A stretch of 64,000 nucleotides of DNA, taken from assembly GCA_014132615.1 (NCBI GenBank), contig BMAH01000046.1:62001-126000 (forward strand). The letters are read 5' to 3'. Below are positions 16,676-26,083 of this stretch, in pieces. Source of the stretch: Gammaproteobacteria bacterium. Lineage in GTDB: Bacteria; Pseudomonadota; Gammaproteobacteria; DSM-16500. Each line of letters opens with the position of its first letter. The stretch's first letter is position 1. Both the position numbers and the translations under genes were made by a program. The notes beneath the pieces are model-generated. The model saw nothing but the letters and a program-made list of their open reading frames with translations, did not search any database and was not told the DNA's origin.

Positions 16676-18598
16676 ATGAGTCACGATATATACCCCGTGT
16701 TGTTAAAGGATACTTATATTAACCAAGAACAATATAAAGAATTATATCAACGCTCATTAGAAGAGCCAGAAGGTTTTTGGAAAGAGCAGGCAAAAAAATA
16801 CATCACTTGGTTTGAACCCAGTGAAAAAGTGTTACAAGGTGGTTTTGATTTGCTAGATGTGGTTTGGTATGCAGGTGGAAAATTAAATGCTTCGTATAAT
16901 TGCTTAGATAGGCATTTAAAAACACACGCAGATAAAATTGCTATTATTTGGGAAAGTGATGAAGGTAATTCTAAAAAGATTACCTACCATGATTTGCATA
17001 GAGAAGTTTGTCAATTTGCAAATGTATTAAAAAAATATGGTGTAAAAAAAGGAGATAGAGTTTGTATTTATCTTCCTATGATTCCAGAAGCAGTTGTTGC
17101 TATGCTTGCTTGTGCGCGCATAGGTGCCATTCATTCTGTTGTTTTTGGTGGGTTTTCAGCTGAATCGTTGCATACACGTATCAATGATGCAGATTGTCGA
17201 TTAGTTATTACTGCAAATGAAGGAATGAGGGGTGGAAAAAAAATTCCTCTTAAAGCTAATGTCGACACAGCGTTAGTATCCTGTCCACAAGTACAACATG
17301 TCATTGTGGTAAAAAGAACAGATAACAAAATTGATTGGCAAAAACGTGATATTTGGTATCACGAAGCAATGCAAATTGTTGATGCAGATTGTGAACCAGA
17401 AATTTTAGATGCTAACGATCCTTTATTTATTTTATATACTTCAGGGTCAACAGGTAAACCAAAAGGAATATTACACGGTACAGGTGGTTATTTAGTTTTT
17501 GCTGCTATGACTCACCAATTAGTTTTTGATTATCATCCACAAGATATTTATTGGTGTAGCGCGGATATTGGTTGGATAACAGGCCATACTTACGTTGTAT
17601 ACGGACCTTTGTTAAACGGTGCAACGACAGTGATATTTGAAGGTACGCCTAATTTTCCTTCTCCATCACGCTTCTGGGAAGTAATAGATAAACATCAAGT
17701 CTCTATTTTTTATACTGCACCCACTGCTTTACGTGCATTGCGCCAAGAAGGTGATGACTGGGTTAAAAAAACCAAGAGAACATCTTTAAGAGTATTAGGT
17801 ACGGTTGGTGAACCTATTAATCCAGAAGCCTGGGAATGGTATTACCACGTAGTGGGTGAAGATAGATGCGCTATCGTTGATACTTGGTGGCAAACAGAAA
17901 CTGGCGGCATCATGATTACACCTTTACCTGGTGCAACACCGCTTAAACCAGGCTCTGCTTCATGGCCTTTCTTCGGTGTAGAACCTAAAGTCGTTGATGA
18001 TAAAGGTAAAGAAGTCGCAGATGGCCAAATGGGTAAGTTAGTCATTACTAAGCCATGGCCAGGTATGATGCAAACTATTTATAACAATCGAGAGCGTTTT
18101 GTAGAAACGTATTTTAAGGAATTTCCTGGTATGTATTTAACAGGTGATCAAGCTTATCGCGATAAAGAGGGATATTTTTGGATATCTGGGCGTAGCGATG
18201 ATGTAATCAAAGTCTCAGGTCACCGAATTGGTACAGAAGAAGTTGAGAGTGCATTACTTTGTCATCCCGCTGTCGCTGAATCAGCGGTAGTTGGTGTCCC
18301 AGATCATGTAAAAGGACAAAGTATTTATGCTTTTGTTACATTAAAAACAGGCTATGACAATTCCGATACGTTAAAAAAAGAATTAATAGATACAGTGCGT
18401 AAAGAAATAGGTGCTATTGCCATTCCACAAACCATTGTATTTGCAAAAGGACTGCCTAAAACACGTTCTGGCAAAATTATGCGTAGAATTCTAAGGCAAA
18501 TTGCAAATCAAGAAGTGGATAATTTAGGCGATTTATCTACCTTGTCAGATCCACAAGTCGTCGATGACTTAATTGAGCAAGTTAAAAAATTATCTTAA
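16676..18598 (+). CDS. acs: Acetyl-CoA synthetase
   Basis: 640 residues from the ATG at 16676 (AAGGA upstream; the frame is open back to 16640). It converts acetate, ATP and CoA to acetyl-CoA through acetyl-AMP. Motifs: P-loop [14 protein letters not shown], the aromatic core WWQTETGG, hinge [16 protein letters not shown] and the C-terminal lysine in TRSGKIMRR, which in other bacteria is acetylated by Pat-type enzymes to switch Acs off. Length fits Acs (about 650). A GNAT acetyltransferase gene follows after 9 bases. Confidence 0.96.
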   Translation: MSHDIYPVLLKDTYINQEQYKELYQRSLEEPEGFWKEQAKKYITWFEPSEKVLQGGFDLLDVVWYAGGKLNASYNCLDRHLKTHADKIAIIWESDEGNSKKITYHDLHREVCQFANVLKKYGVKKGDRVCIYLPMIPEAVVAMLACARIGAIHSVVFGGFSAESLHTRINDADCRLVITANEGMRGGKKIPLKANVDTALVSCPQVQHVIVVKRTDNKIDWQKRDIWYHEAMQIVDADCEPEILDANDPLFILYTSGSTGKPKGILHGTGGYLVFAAMTHQLVFDYHPQDIYWCSADIGWITGHTYVVYGPLLNGATTVIFEGTPNFPSPSRFWEVIDKHQVSIFYTAPTALRALRQEGDDWVKKTKRTSLRVLGTVGEPINPEAWEWYYHVVGEDRCAIVDTWWQTETGGIMITPLPGATPLKPGSASWPFFGVEPKVVDDKGKEVADGQMGKLVITKPWPGMMQTIYNNRERFVETYFKEFPGMYLTGDQAYRDKEGYFWISGRSDDVIKVSGHRIGTEEVESALLCHPAVAESAVVGVPDHVKGQSIYAFVTLKTGYDNSDTLKKELIDTVRKEIGAIAIPQTIVFAKGLPKTRSGKIMRRILRQIANQEVDNLGDLSTLSDPQVVDDLIEQVKKLS

Positions 18599-18607
18599 GA
18601 GCTGCGT

Positions 18608-19084
18608 ATGAAAACTGAAATTGAAATTAAATTGTTAGCTGAATGCCCACACGTTATCCCGGCGTTGGCAGAACTTTGGTTTAATGAATTGGGCGAAGAA
18701 TGGATTCCTAATGCCAGTGTGGAGAAAGCTATTTCTACTTACCAAGGCCATGCTAATACCCACGATTTGCCACTGACATTTGTGGCATTCGTGCAAGGTA
18801 AACCTGTTGCGATGGCATCGCTCAGAGAAAATGATGGAATTAGAGAAGATTTAACACCCTGGCTAGGCAGTGTCATAGTCCATCCTGATTATCGTAAACA
18901 AAAAATTGGTGAACGATTAATCGAGAAAGTAAAAACGGAAGCTACCAAGCTATCTTATTCTAAACTTTATTTATTAGCTTTAGATAAAACGATTCCTGAG
19001 TGGTATCAACGTTTAGGCTGGCGACACATAGGCGAGGATAAGCTTTACCACCATACTGTAGCTGTCATGGAGACAGATATTTAA
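18608..19084 (+). CDS. GNAT-family N-acetyltransferase
   Basis: 158 residues. Acetyl-CoA-binding core at WLGSVIVHPDYRKQKIGERL (motif A, R/Q-x-x-G-x-G/A type) and a motif B region IPEWYQRLGWRHIGE. It lies 9 bases after acs, so it is probably in the same transcript. A protein or small-molecule acetyltransferase; the position beside acs raises the idea that it modifies Acs, but it lacks the large CoA-ligase-like domain of enterobacterial Pat. Substrate not known. Confidence 0.88.
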   Translation: MKTEIEIKLLAECPHVIPALAELWFNELGEEWIPNASVEKAISTYQGHANTHDLPLTFVAFVQGKPVAMASLRENDGIREDLTPWLGSVIVHPDYRKQKIGERLIEKVKTEATKLSYSKLYLLALDKTIPEWYQRLGWRHIGEDKLYHHTVAVMETDI

Positions 19085-19104
19085 CCGCATTGAAAGGGGA
19101 TGTT

Positions 19105-19491
19105 ATGCAAGATTTTCTTATCATTCATACCACTACTGATTCTGTTAAGCAGGTGATGGACAAATTGGAGGTCAAGCTTAAAGAAAAAGGGGTAAAGATT
19201 TTTGCTAGGATAAATCACGGCAAAGCGGCAGAAGAGGTAGGATTAACCATGCCGCCTGAGGAAGTCTTGGTATTTGGTAACCCTCAGGTTGGGACGACGT
19301 TGATGTTGGAAAATCCAGCTATTGGCATTGAACTACCGCTTAAAGTAGCTGCATGGCAGCAAGGTAATCATACTCAGCTTGCTTATCAAAACCTTGATAA
19401 ATTAAAGGAAATTTTTGGGATTCAGGCTTCGATTAATACTATTGAGATATTAAAGAAATTCATGGAGCAGTTAATAAACTCAGTGAAATAG
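19105..19491 (+). CDS. DUF302 domain protein
   Basis: 128 residues from the ATG at 19105, which has AAAGGGG six bases upstream. Recognised as DUF302 by KGVKIFARINHGKAAEEVG, then VLVFGNPQVGTTLM and PLKVAAWQQGNHTQLAYQN. The fold is a small alpha/beta domain of unknown function. Probably the last gene of the acs-GNAT-DUF302 unit; the repeat element that follows starts 14 bases after its stop. Confidence 0.88.
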   Translation: MQDFLIIHTTTDSVKQVMDKLEVKLKEKGVKIFARINHGKAAEEVGLTMPPEEVLVFGNPQVGTTLMLENPAIGIELPLKVAAWQQGNHTQLAYQNLDKLKEIFGIQASINTIEILKKFMEQLINSVK

Positions 19492-19504
19492 TGCGATAGG
19501 AGCG

Positions 19505-19646
19505 CCACTATTGTCATACCGCGCAGCTTTTAGCGCGGGACCCAGCGCCTTTCATAATAGTAGCCTTATTACTCGATTTGTTTTAGTAGAGATATTAGTA
19601 AGTCACTGGGTCCCGCGCTAAAAGCTGCGCGGTATGACAATAGTGG
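19505..19646. repeat. Long inverted repeat A (41-bp perfect arms)
   Basis: Arms 19505-19545 and 19606-19646 are perfect reverse complements, GC-rich in an AT-rich region (core GTCATACCGCGCAGC), with a 60-base AT-rich centre. It belongs to a set of five similar intergenic elements in this window (also near 25963, 27374, 44992 and 59190). No ORF or transposase. It probably ends transcription of the acs unit as a hairpin and resembles a MITE-like or palindromic intergenic repeat. Confidence 0.9.
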
Positions 19647-19768
19647 TATCATCTTCACTTCCTCATAACCGCCCGCAATATATATTTTCCTTGCAATATT
19701 GACTCATTTTTGGATAATGACGCTCTATTTGTTTTTAATCACAACCTTTTATTGCGGAGAGAATCTTG

Positions 19769-20818
19769 ATGGGAAAACAAACCAAGGCAGAATTGCTGTC
19801 GAAAGAAGTACGTCACTTAGATATTACTAAATTTGATTTTGTGTCGTTAATTGATGGAATGCAAGAAACAGCATTTCAAGCTAGAAACGTAGCGCGTGCT
19901 GCTAAGATTTACGACCAAATGTTGACGGATGAAAATTGCGGCGTGATCCTTTGCCTTGCTGGTTCTCTCATCTCTGCAGGTTTAAAAAAGCCAATTTTAG
20001 ATTTAATTGAAAATAATATGATAGACGTGATTGTCTCAACCGGGGCAAACATTGTTGACCAAGATTTTTTTGAAGCATTAGGCTTTAAGCACTATCAGGG
20101 TTCCCCTCATTTAGACGATTTACATTTACAAGAATTAGCAATTGATAGAATTTACGACACATTAATTGACGAAGATCAATTACGTATTTGCGATGACACC
20201 GTTTGCCAAATTGCAAACAATATGGAAGCTAAACCTTATTCTTCACGCGAATTTTTGCAAGAAATGGGTAAGTATTTAGATACGCATGCTAAAAATAGAG
20301 ACTCTATAGTTCTAAAAGCATACGAAAAAAATATTCCTATTTTTGTTCCAGCTTTCTCTGATTGCAGCGCTGGATTTGGTTTAGTGATGCATCAAGTTGC
20401 TAATCCTAAAAAACATGTAAGCATTGACTCCGTTAAAGATTTTCGCGAATTAACTGAATTAAAAATTTCAGCTAAAGAAACTGGCTTATTAATGATAGGC
20501 GGCGGCGTTCCTAAAAACTTTGCTCAAGACGTTGTTGTAGCAGCAGAATTATTAGGTGCCGAAGTTCCTCTTCATAAATATGCTGTGCAAATTACCGTTG
20601 CGGATGAAAGAGATGGCGCATTATCAGGTTCAACTCTGCGCGAAGCTTGCTCATGGGGTAAAGTTTCTGTTGTACACGAGCAAATGGTATTTTGTGAAGC
20701 AACCATTGCATTCCCATTAATCGCGGGCTACGCCTACAACAAACATGCTACGCAGCAACGTAAAGCACGTGAGTATAGCAAATTGTTTATGCAAGCGGCT
20801 GAGTGCGAATTAGCCTAA
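19769..20818 (+). CDS. Deoxyhypusine-synthase-like enzyme (probable polyamine synthase)
   Basis: 349 residues; the ATG at 19769 is preceded by GGAGAG. Full-length match to the deoxyhypusine synthase family: NAD-site STGANIVDQDF, the SDCSAGFG segment, LMIGGGVPKNF, and the catalytic lysine in ACSWGKVS (Lys298). Bacteria have no eIF5A, so bacterial members act on free polyamines; some are reported to make homospermidine. The genes for putrescine synthesis (speA, aguA, aguB) follow directly, supporting a polyamine role. A terminator separates it from speA. The product (homospermidine or spermidine) is not settled by sequence. Confidence 0.88.
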   Translation: MGKQTKAELLSKEVRHLDITKFDFVSLIDGMQETAFQARNVARAAKIYDQMLTDENCGVILCLAGSLISAGLKKPILDLIENNMIDVIVSTGANIVDQDFFEALGFKHYQGSPHLDDLHLQELAIDRIYDTLIDEDQLRICDDTVCQIANNMEAKPYSSREFLQEMGKYLDTHAKNRDSIVLKAYEKNIPIFVPAFSDCSAGFGLVMHQVANPKKHVSIDSVKDFRELTELKISAKETGLLMIGGGVPKNFAQDVVVAAELLGAEVPLHKYAVQITVADERDGALSGSTLREACSWGKVSVVHEQMVFCEATIAFPLIAGYAYNKHATQQRKAREYSKLFMQAAECELA

Positions 20819-20850
20819 TTACACTGCTGACCGAATAAGGTCTTATTATT

Positions 20851-20887
20851 TTCTCCGGTATGTCATACATATCGGAGAATTTTTTTA
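20851..20887 (+). terminator. Rho-independent terminator after DHS-like gene
   Basis: Stem TTCTCCG / CGGAGAA with an inner GTATG / CATAC helix, directly followed by a run of seven to eight T. A classic intrinsic terminator, so speA needs its own promoter or read-through. Confidence 0.9.
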
Positions 20888-20911
20888 GTCTTTTATTATA
20901 GGTAATGCATC

Positions 20912-22801
20912 ATGTCTGATTGGTCTATTCAACATGCTCGCGATATGTACCATGTAACGCAGTGGAGTGATGGTTTTTTCGATGTAGGAGAAAAAGGTAC
21001 TCTATTAGCGCGCCCTCATGGTTTTTGCAATCCAGTACACGTTGATTTAAAAGAAGTAGCTGAAAAAATTACAGAAGCTGGTCTTAGTTTTCCTGTATTG
21101 TTACGTTTCCCTGATATGCTTAGAAAGCGTATACAAATTTTAAATCATGCATTTGATAACGCGATTAAAAGTCACGATTACCAAGGGGGATATTTAAGCG
21201 CCTATCCCATCAAAGTGAATCAGCAGCGCCATGTGGTGCAATCTATTTTAAATAATGGAAAATTTCCGGTTGGTCTTGAAACAGGAAGTAAACCTGAATT
21301 ATTGGCTGCATTAGGGCATTTAAATGAAGAAATGCCTGTCATTATTTGCAATGGTTATAAAGACAGAGAATACATTCGTTTAGCATTAATCGGTCAACGC
21401 TTAGGGCATCAAGTTTATATTATTTTAGAAAAATTTTCTGAGTTAACCTTAGCGCTTGAAGAAGCAGAAAAATTAAATTTAGAACCTTGCTTAGGAGTTA
21501 GAGTCAGGCTTTCATCAGTCGGTGCAGGTAAGTGGCAAGAATCAGGTGGTGAAAAATCAAAATTTGGTTTTTCCGCGCCGCAGCTGTTGCAAGTAGTTGA
21601 GACGCTGCGTGCAAAAAATAGATTACATTGGCTGCGTGTATTGCATTTCTTTATGGGTTCACAATTAGCAAATATCGCTGACATTCAGCGCGGTATGCAC
21701 GAAGGGGTACGTTATTATGAAACATTACGTTCGCTAGGTGCACCGATTGATACCATAGATGTAGGCGGTGGCTTAGGCATTGATTATGAAGGCACACGTT
21801 CTCGCAGTTTTTGTTCTATGAACTACAGTATACAAGAGTATGCTAACAATGTGGTTTATACCATCTCTGATATGTGTAATCAGCACAATCTTCCTCATCC
21901 GCAAATTGTGACTGAATCAGGCAGAGCGATTACCGCGCATCACGCTATGATCATCACTAACATTATTGCTAGTGAATCGGTATGCGAAATTGATGAATTA
22001 AATCCACCAGAAGATGAGCATTTACCTATATTGCACGAGTTATGGGAAAGTTATGCTAATCTTTGTGAAAAAACAGCACGCGAAGGTTATCACGATGCCT
22101 GCCATTGGATGTCAGAAATTCATACCATGTATATTCATGGTTTATTAGGCTTAAAAGAGCGCGCTTACGCTGAGCAAATTTATTATGCCACTTGTTTTAA
22201 GCTGCGCGATTTACTTAAACCCAGTGTGCGTGCGCATCGCGATATGATAGATGAATTAAATGAAAAATTAGCGCATAAATTTGTTTGTAATTTTTCTTTA
22301 TTTCAATCACTGCCTGATGCATGGGCAATAGATCAAGTATTCCCTATTATCCCCCTATCCGGCCTTGCAGATGCTCCACCTCTGCGTGGTATTTTGCACG
22401 ATATTACTTGCGATTCTGACGGTAGAATTAATAGCTACGTCAATAATTACGGTTTAGAAAGCACGTTGCCTTTAATGCCATACGATCCTAATAAGCCGTA
22501 TTTAATGGGAATTTTTCTAGTTGGTGCCTATCAAGAAATTTTAGGCGATTTGCATAATCTATTTGGCGACACTAATTCTATACATGTACAAATGTTAGAA
22601 AATGGTGATTATCAATTAGTCCATGCAAGAGAAGGTGATACGGTTGAAGCCTCACTTAAACATGTAGATTTTAATGGTGAAGAATTATTACATTCCTATC
22701 GTCATCAATTAAATCGTTCTGATTTAAACAAAGCAGAGCAAGAAGAATATTTTAATGACTTGCTAACAGGGTTAAAAGGCTATACCTATTTCGAGGAGTA
22801 A
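20912..22801 (+). CDS. speA: Biosynthetic arginine decarboxylase
   Basis: 629-residue PLP enzyme of the alanine-racemase fold that converts arginine to agmatine. PLP lysine Lys101 in SAYPIKVNQQRH; further family blocks GLETGSKPELL, VGAGKWQESGGEKSKFG, the glycine loop DVGGGLGIDYEGT and the active-site FQSLPDAWAIDQ-FPIIPL. Length fits SpeA (about 630-660). It is followed 4 bases later by aguA, which with aguB forms a three-gene route from arginine to putrescine. Confidence 0.97.
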   Translation: MSDWSIQHARDMYHVTQWSDGFFDVGEKGTLLARPHGFCNPVHVDLKEVAEKITEAGLSFPVLLRFPDMLRKRIQILNHAFDNAIKSHDYQGGYLSAYPIKVNQQRHVVQSILNNGKFPVGLETGSKPELLAALGHLNEEMPVIICNGYKDREYIRLALIGQRLGHQVYIILEKFSELTLALEEAEKLNLEPCLGVRVRLSSVGAGKWQESGGEKSKFGFSAPQLLQVVETLRAKNRLHWLRVLHFFMGSQLANIADIQRGMHEGVRYYETLRSLGAPIDTIDVGGGLGIDYEGTRSRSFCSMNYSIQEYANNVVYTISDMCNQHNLPHPQIVTESGRAITAHHAMIITNIIASESVCEIDELNPPEDEHLPILHELWESYANLCEKTAREGYHDACHWMSEIHTMYIHGLLGLKERAYAEQIYYATCFKLRDLLKPSVRAHRDMIDELNEKLAHKFVCNFSLFQSLPDAWAIDQVFPIIPLSGLADAPPLRGILHDITCDSDGRINSYVNNYGLESTLPLMPYDPNKPYLMGIFLVGAYQEILGDLHNLFGDTNSIHVQMLENGDYQLVHAREGDTVEASLKHVDFNGEELLHSYRHQLNRSDLNKAEQEEYFNDLLTGLKGYTYFEE

Positions 22802-22805
22802 TATA

Positions 22806-23849
22806 ATGACAAGTGAAAACTATTTCCTTCCTCCTGAATGGTCACCACAAAGTGGTGTAATGTTAACTTGGCCTCATAGTGAAACTATTTGGGCTGAAAC
22901 ATTAACTGATGTCGATCCTATCTTTGCGCAAATTGCTTTGCATATTACTGAGCGTGCAAAGTTAATTATTACTCATTACGATGATGCACATAAAAAGCAT
23001 ATAGAAAGCTACTTACGTGATGCGAATGTTAATTTAGCGCAAGTTGCTTTCTATCAAGCACCCTCTAATGACGTATGGGTAAGAGATCACGGTCCTATTA
23101 CGGTAAAGCAAGGTGAAGCGAATGTTTTATTAGATTTCACATTCAACGGTTGGGGTGATAAATATCCTGCTGAATTTGATAATGAAATTACCCGTTCTTT
23201 ATATGCTCAATCAGCATTTGCTGATGCCAATATCAAAACGATTGATATGGTATTAGAAGGCGGCGGTATAGAAGTTGATGGAAAGGGAACACTCTTAACA
23301 ACGCGTAGTTGTTTACTTGCAAAAACACGCAATCCCCACTTAACTCAAGAAGCCATAGAAAAAAAGCTGCAAACTTTATTCGGCATAAAGCGCGTACTAT
23401 GGTTAGATCACGGTTATTTAGCAGGCGATGATACGGATGGTCATATTGATACCTTAGCACGTTTTGTAGATGAAAAAACGATTTGCTACATTCAATGCGA
23501 TGATGAAACTGATGAACATTATGCTGCATTACAAGCAATGGAAGCAGAGTTAAAAACCTTCACTAATTTTGAAGGTGAACCCTATCGCCTTATCCCTTTA
23601 CCTTGGCCTAAAGCGCGTTATGCAGATTATGACGGCAGGCGTTTGCCAGCAAGCTATGCTAATTTTCTTATTCTTAATGATGCAATACTTGCTCCTATTT
23701 ATGATGATGAAGCAGATGAAAAATCACTACACACATTAAAATCATGTTTTCCGCAGCATAAAATTATTCCCATCCCTTCTGTTCCTATTATTCAATGGTA
23801 TGGCAGCATTCACTGCATGACCATGCAATTACCCAGAGGAGTAGTGTGA
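22806..23849 (+). CDS. aguA: Agmatine deiminase
   Basis: 347-residue guanidino-modifying enzyme converting agmatine to N-carbamoylputrescine and ammonia. Conserved WVRDHGPI, VLEGGGIEVDG, the DGHID segment and the catalytic cysteine Cys337 in GSIHCMTMQLP. It is 4 bases after speA and its TGA overlaps the aguB ATG, so translation is coupled. Confidence 0.96.
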   Translation: MTSENYFLPPEWSPQSGVMLTWPHSETIWAETLTDVDPIFAQIALHITERAKLIITHYDDAHKKHIESYLRDANVNLAQVAFYQAPSNDVWVRDHGPITVKQGEANVLLDFTFNGWGDKYPAEFDNEITRSLYAQSAFADANIKTIDMVLEGGGIEVDGKGTLLTTRSCLLAKTRNPHLTQEAIEKKLQTLFGIKRVLWLDHGYLAGDDTDGHIDTLARFVDEKTICYIQCDDETDEHYAALQAMEAELKTFTNFEGEPYRLIPLPWPKARYADYDGRRLPASYANFLILNDAILAPIYDDEADEKSLHTLKSCFPQHKIIPIPSVPIIQWYGSIHCMTMQLPRGVV

Positions 23850-24733
23850 TGACTTTACGTGTCGCTATCGTTCAACAAACTTGCACAGCTGATCGTAAGG
23901 AAAATTTAGCCAAAAGTGTGGAAGCAATTCGCCATGCTGCAAATCAAGGAGCGAAGTTGGTTTTACTGCAAGAGTTACATACAGGTTTATATTTCTGCCA
24001 AACAGAAAATGCTGACATGTGCGATTTAGCAGAAACTATTCCAGGACCGAGCACAGAACAGTTAGCAAGCATTGCTAAAGAATTACAAATTGTATTGGTA
24101 TCTTCCTTATTTGAAAAACGCGCTCCTGGCCTTTACCACAATACAGCGGTTGTATTTGAAAAAGATGGAAGCATGGCTGGTAAATATAGAAAAATGCATA
24201 TTCCTGATGACCCTGGATATTATGAGAAATTTTATTTTACGCCCGGTGATATCGGCTTTACGCCTATACCAACAAGTGTAGGTAAATTAGGTATTTTAGT
24301 GTGCTGGGATCAATGGTACCCAGAAGCTGCACGTTTGATGGCATTAGCAGGCGCAGATATTTTACTTTACCCTACGGCTATAGGCTGGGGTTCACAAGAA
24401 AGTGATGAAGATGAAAAGAACCGCCAACGTCAAGCTTGGATGTTAGTACAACGCGGGCATGCGGTTGCAAATGGTTTACCGGTTATGGTTGCTAACCGTA
24501 CTGGATTTGAATCAGCAACACCAAATTCTAAGCAAGGCATTCAATTCTGGGGAACAAGTTTTATTACAGGCCCTCAAGGTGAAATATTAGCAGAAGCGAG
24601 CCTTGATAAACCACAAGTCATGCTTGCTGATCTTAATTTGAAACGAAATGAACAAGTAAGACGCGGCTGGCCTTTTTTACGCGACAGAAGAATAGATGCT
24701 TATCAAGATATATTGTTACGATTTAGGGATTAG
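23849..24733 (+). CDS. aguB: N-carbamoylputrescine amidase
   Basis: 294-residue nitrilase-superfamily enzyme that releases putrescine. The start at 23849 overlaps the aguA stop (TGATG) and has AGAGGAG upstream. The catalytic triad Glu42 (LLQELHT), Lys115 (YRKMHIPD) and Cys152 (VCWDQWYPE) is visible; HIPDDPGYYEKFYF is typical of this subfamily. It completes the SpeA-AguA-AguB putrescine pathway. Confidence 0.96.
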   Translation: MTLRVAIVQQTCTADRKENLAKSVEAIRHAANQGAKLVLLQELHTGLYFCQTENADMCDLAETIPGPSTEQLASIAKELQIVLVSSLFEKRAPGLYHNTAVVFEKDGSMAGKYRKMHIPDDPGYYEKFYFTPGDIGFTPIPTSVGKLGILVCWDQWYPEAARLMALAGADILLYPTAIGWGSQESDEDEKNRQRQAWMLVQRGHAVANGLPVMVANRTGFESATPNSKQGIQFWGTSFITGPQGEILAEASLDKPQVMLADLNLKRNEQVRRGWPFLRDRRIDAYQDILLRFRD

Positions 24734-24760
24734 AAAACTTATTTTATTAAGAGAAAAAAT

Positions 24761-25918
24761 ATGAAGAAATGGATTAAATTCACTTGTTTTACTTTATCTG
24801 CTTTCATTTCCATTAGTAGTTTAGCTCAACCATCCCCACAAGAATCAGACATGATAAAAAGTATCATGTCTGATTATATGCAAGAAAATAAAATACCAGG
24901 TGCTGCTGTATTAATTTATGCAAATGGGGCAGCTCAATCTTATTATTTTGGCGTCGCTGATAAAAAGCATAATACACCGGTTACGCAGAAGACCATTTTT
25001 GAATTAGGGTCAATTACAAAAGTAATGACTAGCTTGTTATTAGCTGAAGAAGTCGATATGTCGCGTATGCAATTGACGGATTCAGTTAAAAAATATTTTC
25101 CTACTCTACCATCGCAATTTGATGCTGTTACCTTGCAAACATTAGCAACACATACCTCAAGTCTCCCTTTTAGCTTAGATAAGGAAGTATATAGTAGTGC
25201 TGAATTGCAAAAAGCATTAACTAATGAATCTTTATCTTATGCCGCCAATGAAAAATGGCGTTATTCAAATTTAGGTATAGGTATATTGGGTGCTGCAATA
25301 GAACAAGTGACTAAAAAAAATATTCAAGAGTTATACGTTAAACAAATTCTTTCACCTTTAGGTATGCAACCAATAGGCATCACTGTGCCAAAGCAATATA
25401 AAAAATTTGTTGCGCAAGGTTACAGCCTTAAAGGATTACCAGTAACCAATGAAACAATAAAACCTATGCTATCTGGCGCAGGCGATGCAAAAGCATCAGC
25501 GGGTGATATGCAGCATTTTCTTGCAGCCTCAATTGGTTTGCCAGGTACCCCAGAAAAGATTTTTTATCCTATGCGTATGACTCAATCTGTCTATGTCAAA
25601 CTCCCTGATAAATCCCAAGGACTTGGCTGGGAAATTCATGAGATTGATGAAACTAATATTGAAGAGTTGGTCAAAGGAGAAGAAACCGGCCCAGTTGCAT
25701 TAGGCAGCGTCAATGTAATTGATATGCCTGAAAAGCCAACGTTTGATGGTAATGCCTTAATTGATAAAACGGGTGCAACAAAAGGTTTTCGTACCTACAT
25801 TGCATTAATTCCAAATAAAAAATCCGGCATAGTCATATTGACTAATCGCTCAGCGACAGATCAGGCGATAGCGAGTGCGGGGAGAGAAATTTTATTTAGA
25901 TTAACTAAAATAATATAA
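24761..25918 (+). CDS. Class C (AmpC-like) beta-lactamase / serine hydrolase
   Basis: 385 residues with a signal peptide (cleavage near SSLA-QPS), so periplasmic. All class C motifs are visible: SxxK as Ser84-Ile-Thr-Lys87 in ELGSITK, YxN as Tyr167-Ser-Asn169, and KTG at 336-338 in DKTGATKGF. The stretch MTQSVYVKL...GLGWEIH also matches AmpC. Length agrees with AmpC (about 380). It could instead be a peptidoglycan-recycling esterase or carboxypeptidase of the same fold. It lies 27 bases after aguB, and may be on the same transcript. No AmpR-like regulator adjoins it. Confidence 0.87.
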   Translation: MKKWIKFTCFTLSAFISISSLAQPSPQESDMIKSIMSDYMQENKIPGAAVLIYANGAAQSYYFGVADKKHNTPVTQKTIFELGSITKVMTSLLLAEEVDMSRMQLTDSVKKYFPTLPSQFDAVTLQTLATHTSSLPFSLDKEVYSSAELQKALTNESLSYAANEKWRYSNLGIGILGAAIEQVTKKNIQELYVKQILSPLGMQPIGITVPKQYKKFVAQGYSLKGLPVTNETIKPMLSGAGDAKASAGDMQHFLAASIGLPGTPEKIFYPMRMTQSVYVKLPDKSQGLGWEIHEIDETNIEELVKGEETGPVALGSVNVIDMPEKPTFDGNALIDKTGATKGFRTYIALIPNKKSGIVILTNRSATDQAIASAGREILFRLTKII

Positions 25919-25962
25919 TATTATTGCTATGCGTTAAAATGTAGCGACAATAGCTAACCTTA

Positions 25963-26044
25963 TGTCATCCTGAGCGCAGCGAAGGATCTGCTTAATTCTC
26001 CGTGAACAAATTAAAACAGATCCTTCGCTGCGCTCAGGATGACA
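25963..26044. repeat. Long inverted repeat B (28-bp perfect arms)
   Basis: Arms 25963-25990 and 26017-26044, core GTCATCCTGAGCGCAGCG, 26-base centre. It lies 44 bases after the beta-lactamase-like stop and 40 bases before the peptidase start. The core CAGCGAAGGATCTGCTT is shared with repeat D near 45 kb, so the two are related copies. Likely a hairpin terminator. Confidence 0.9.
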
Positions 26045-26083
26045 AGTTATCAAAGCCAAGTGTTTTTCATATGGAGATTAAGC

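Noticed and set aside
19505-19646. Inverted repeat as an insertion sequence or CRISPR
   Set aside because: No transposase ORF, no target-site duplication seen, and no regularly spaced direct repeats; a non-coding palindromic repeat fits better.
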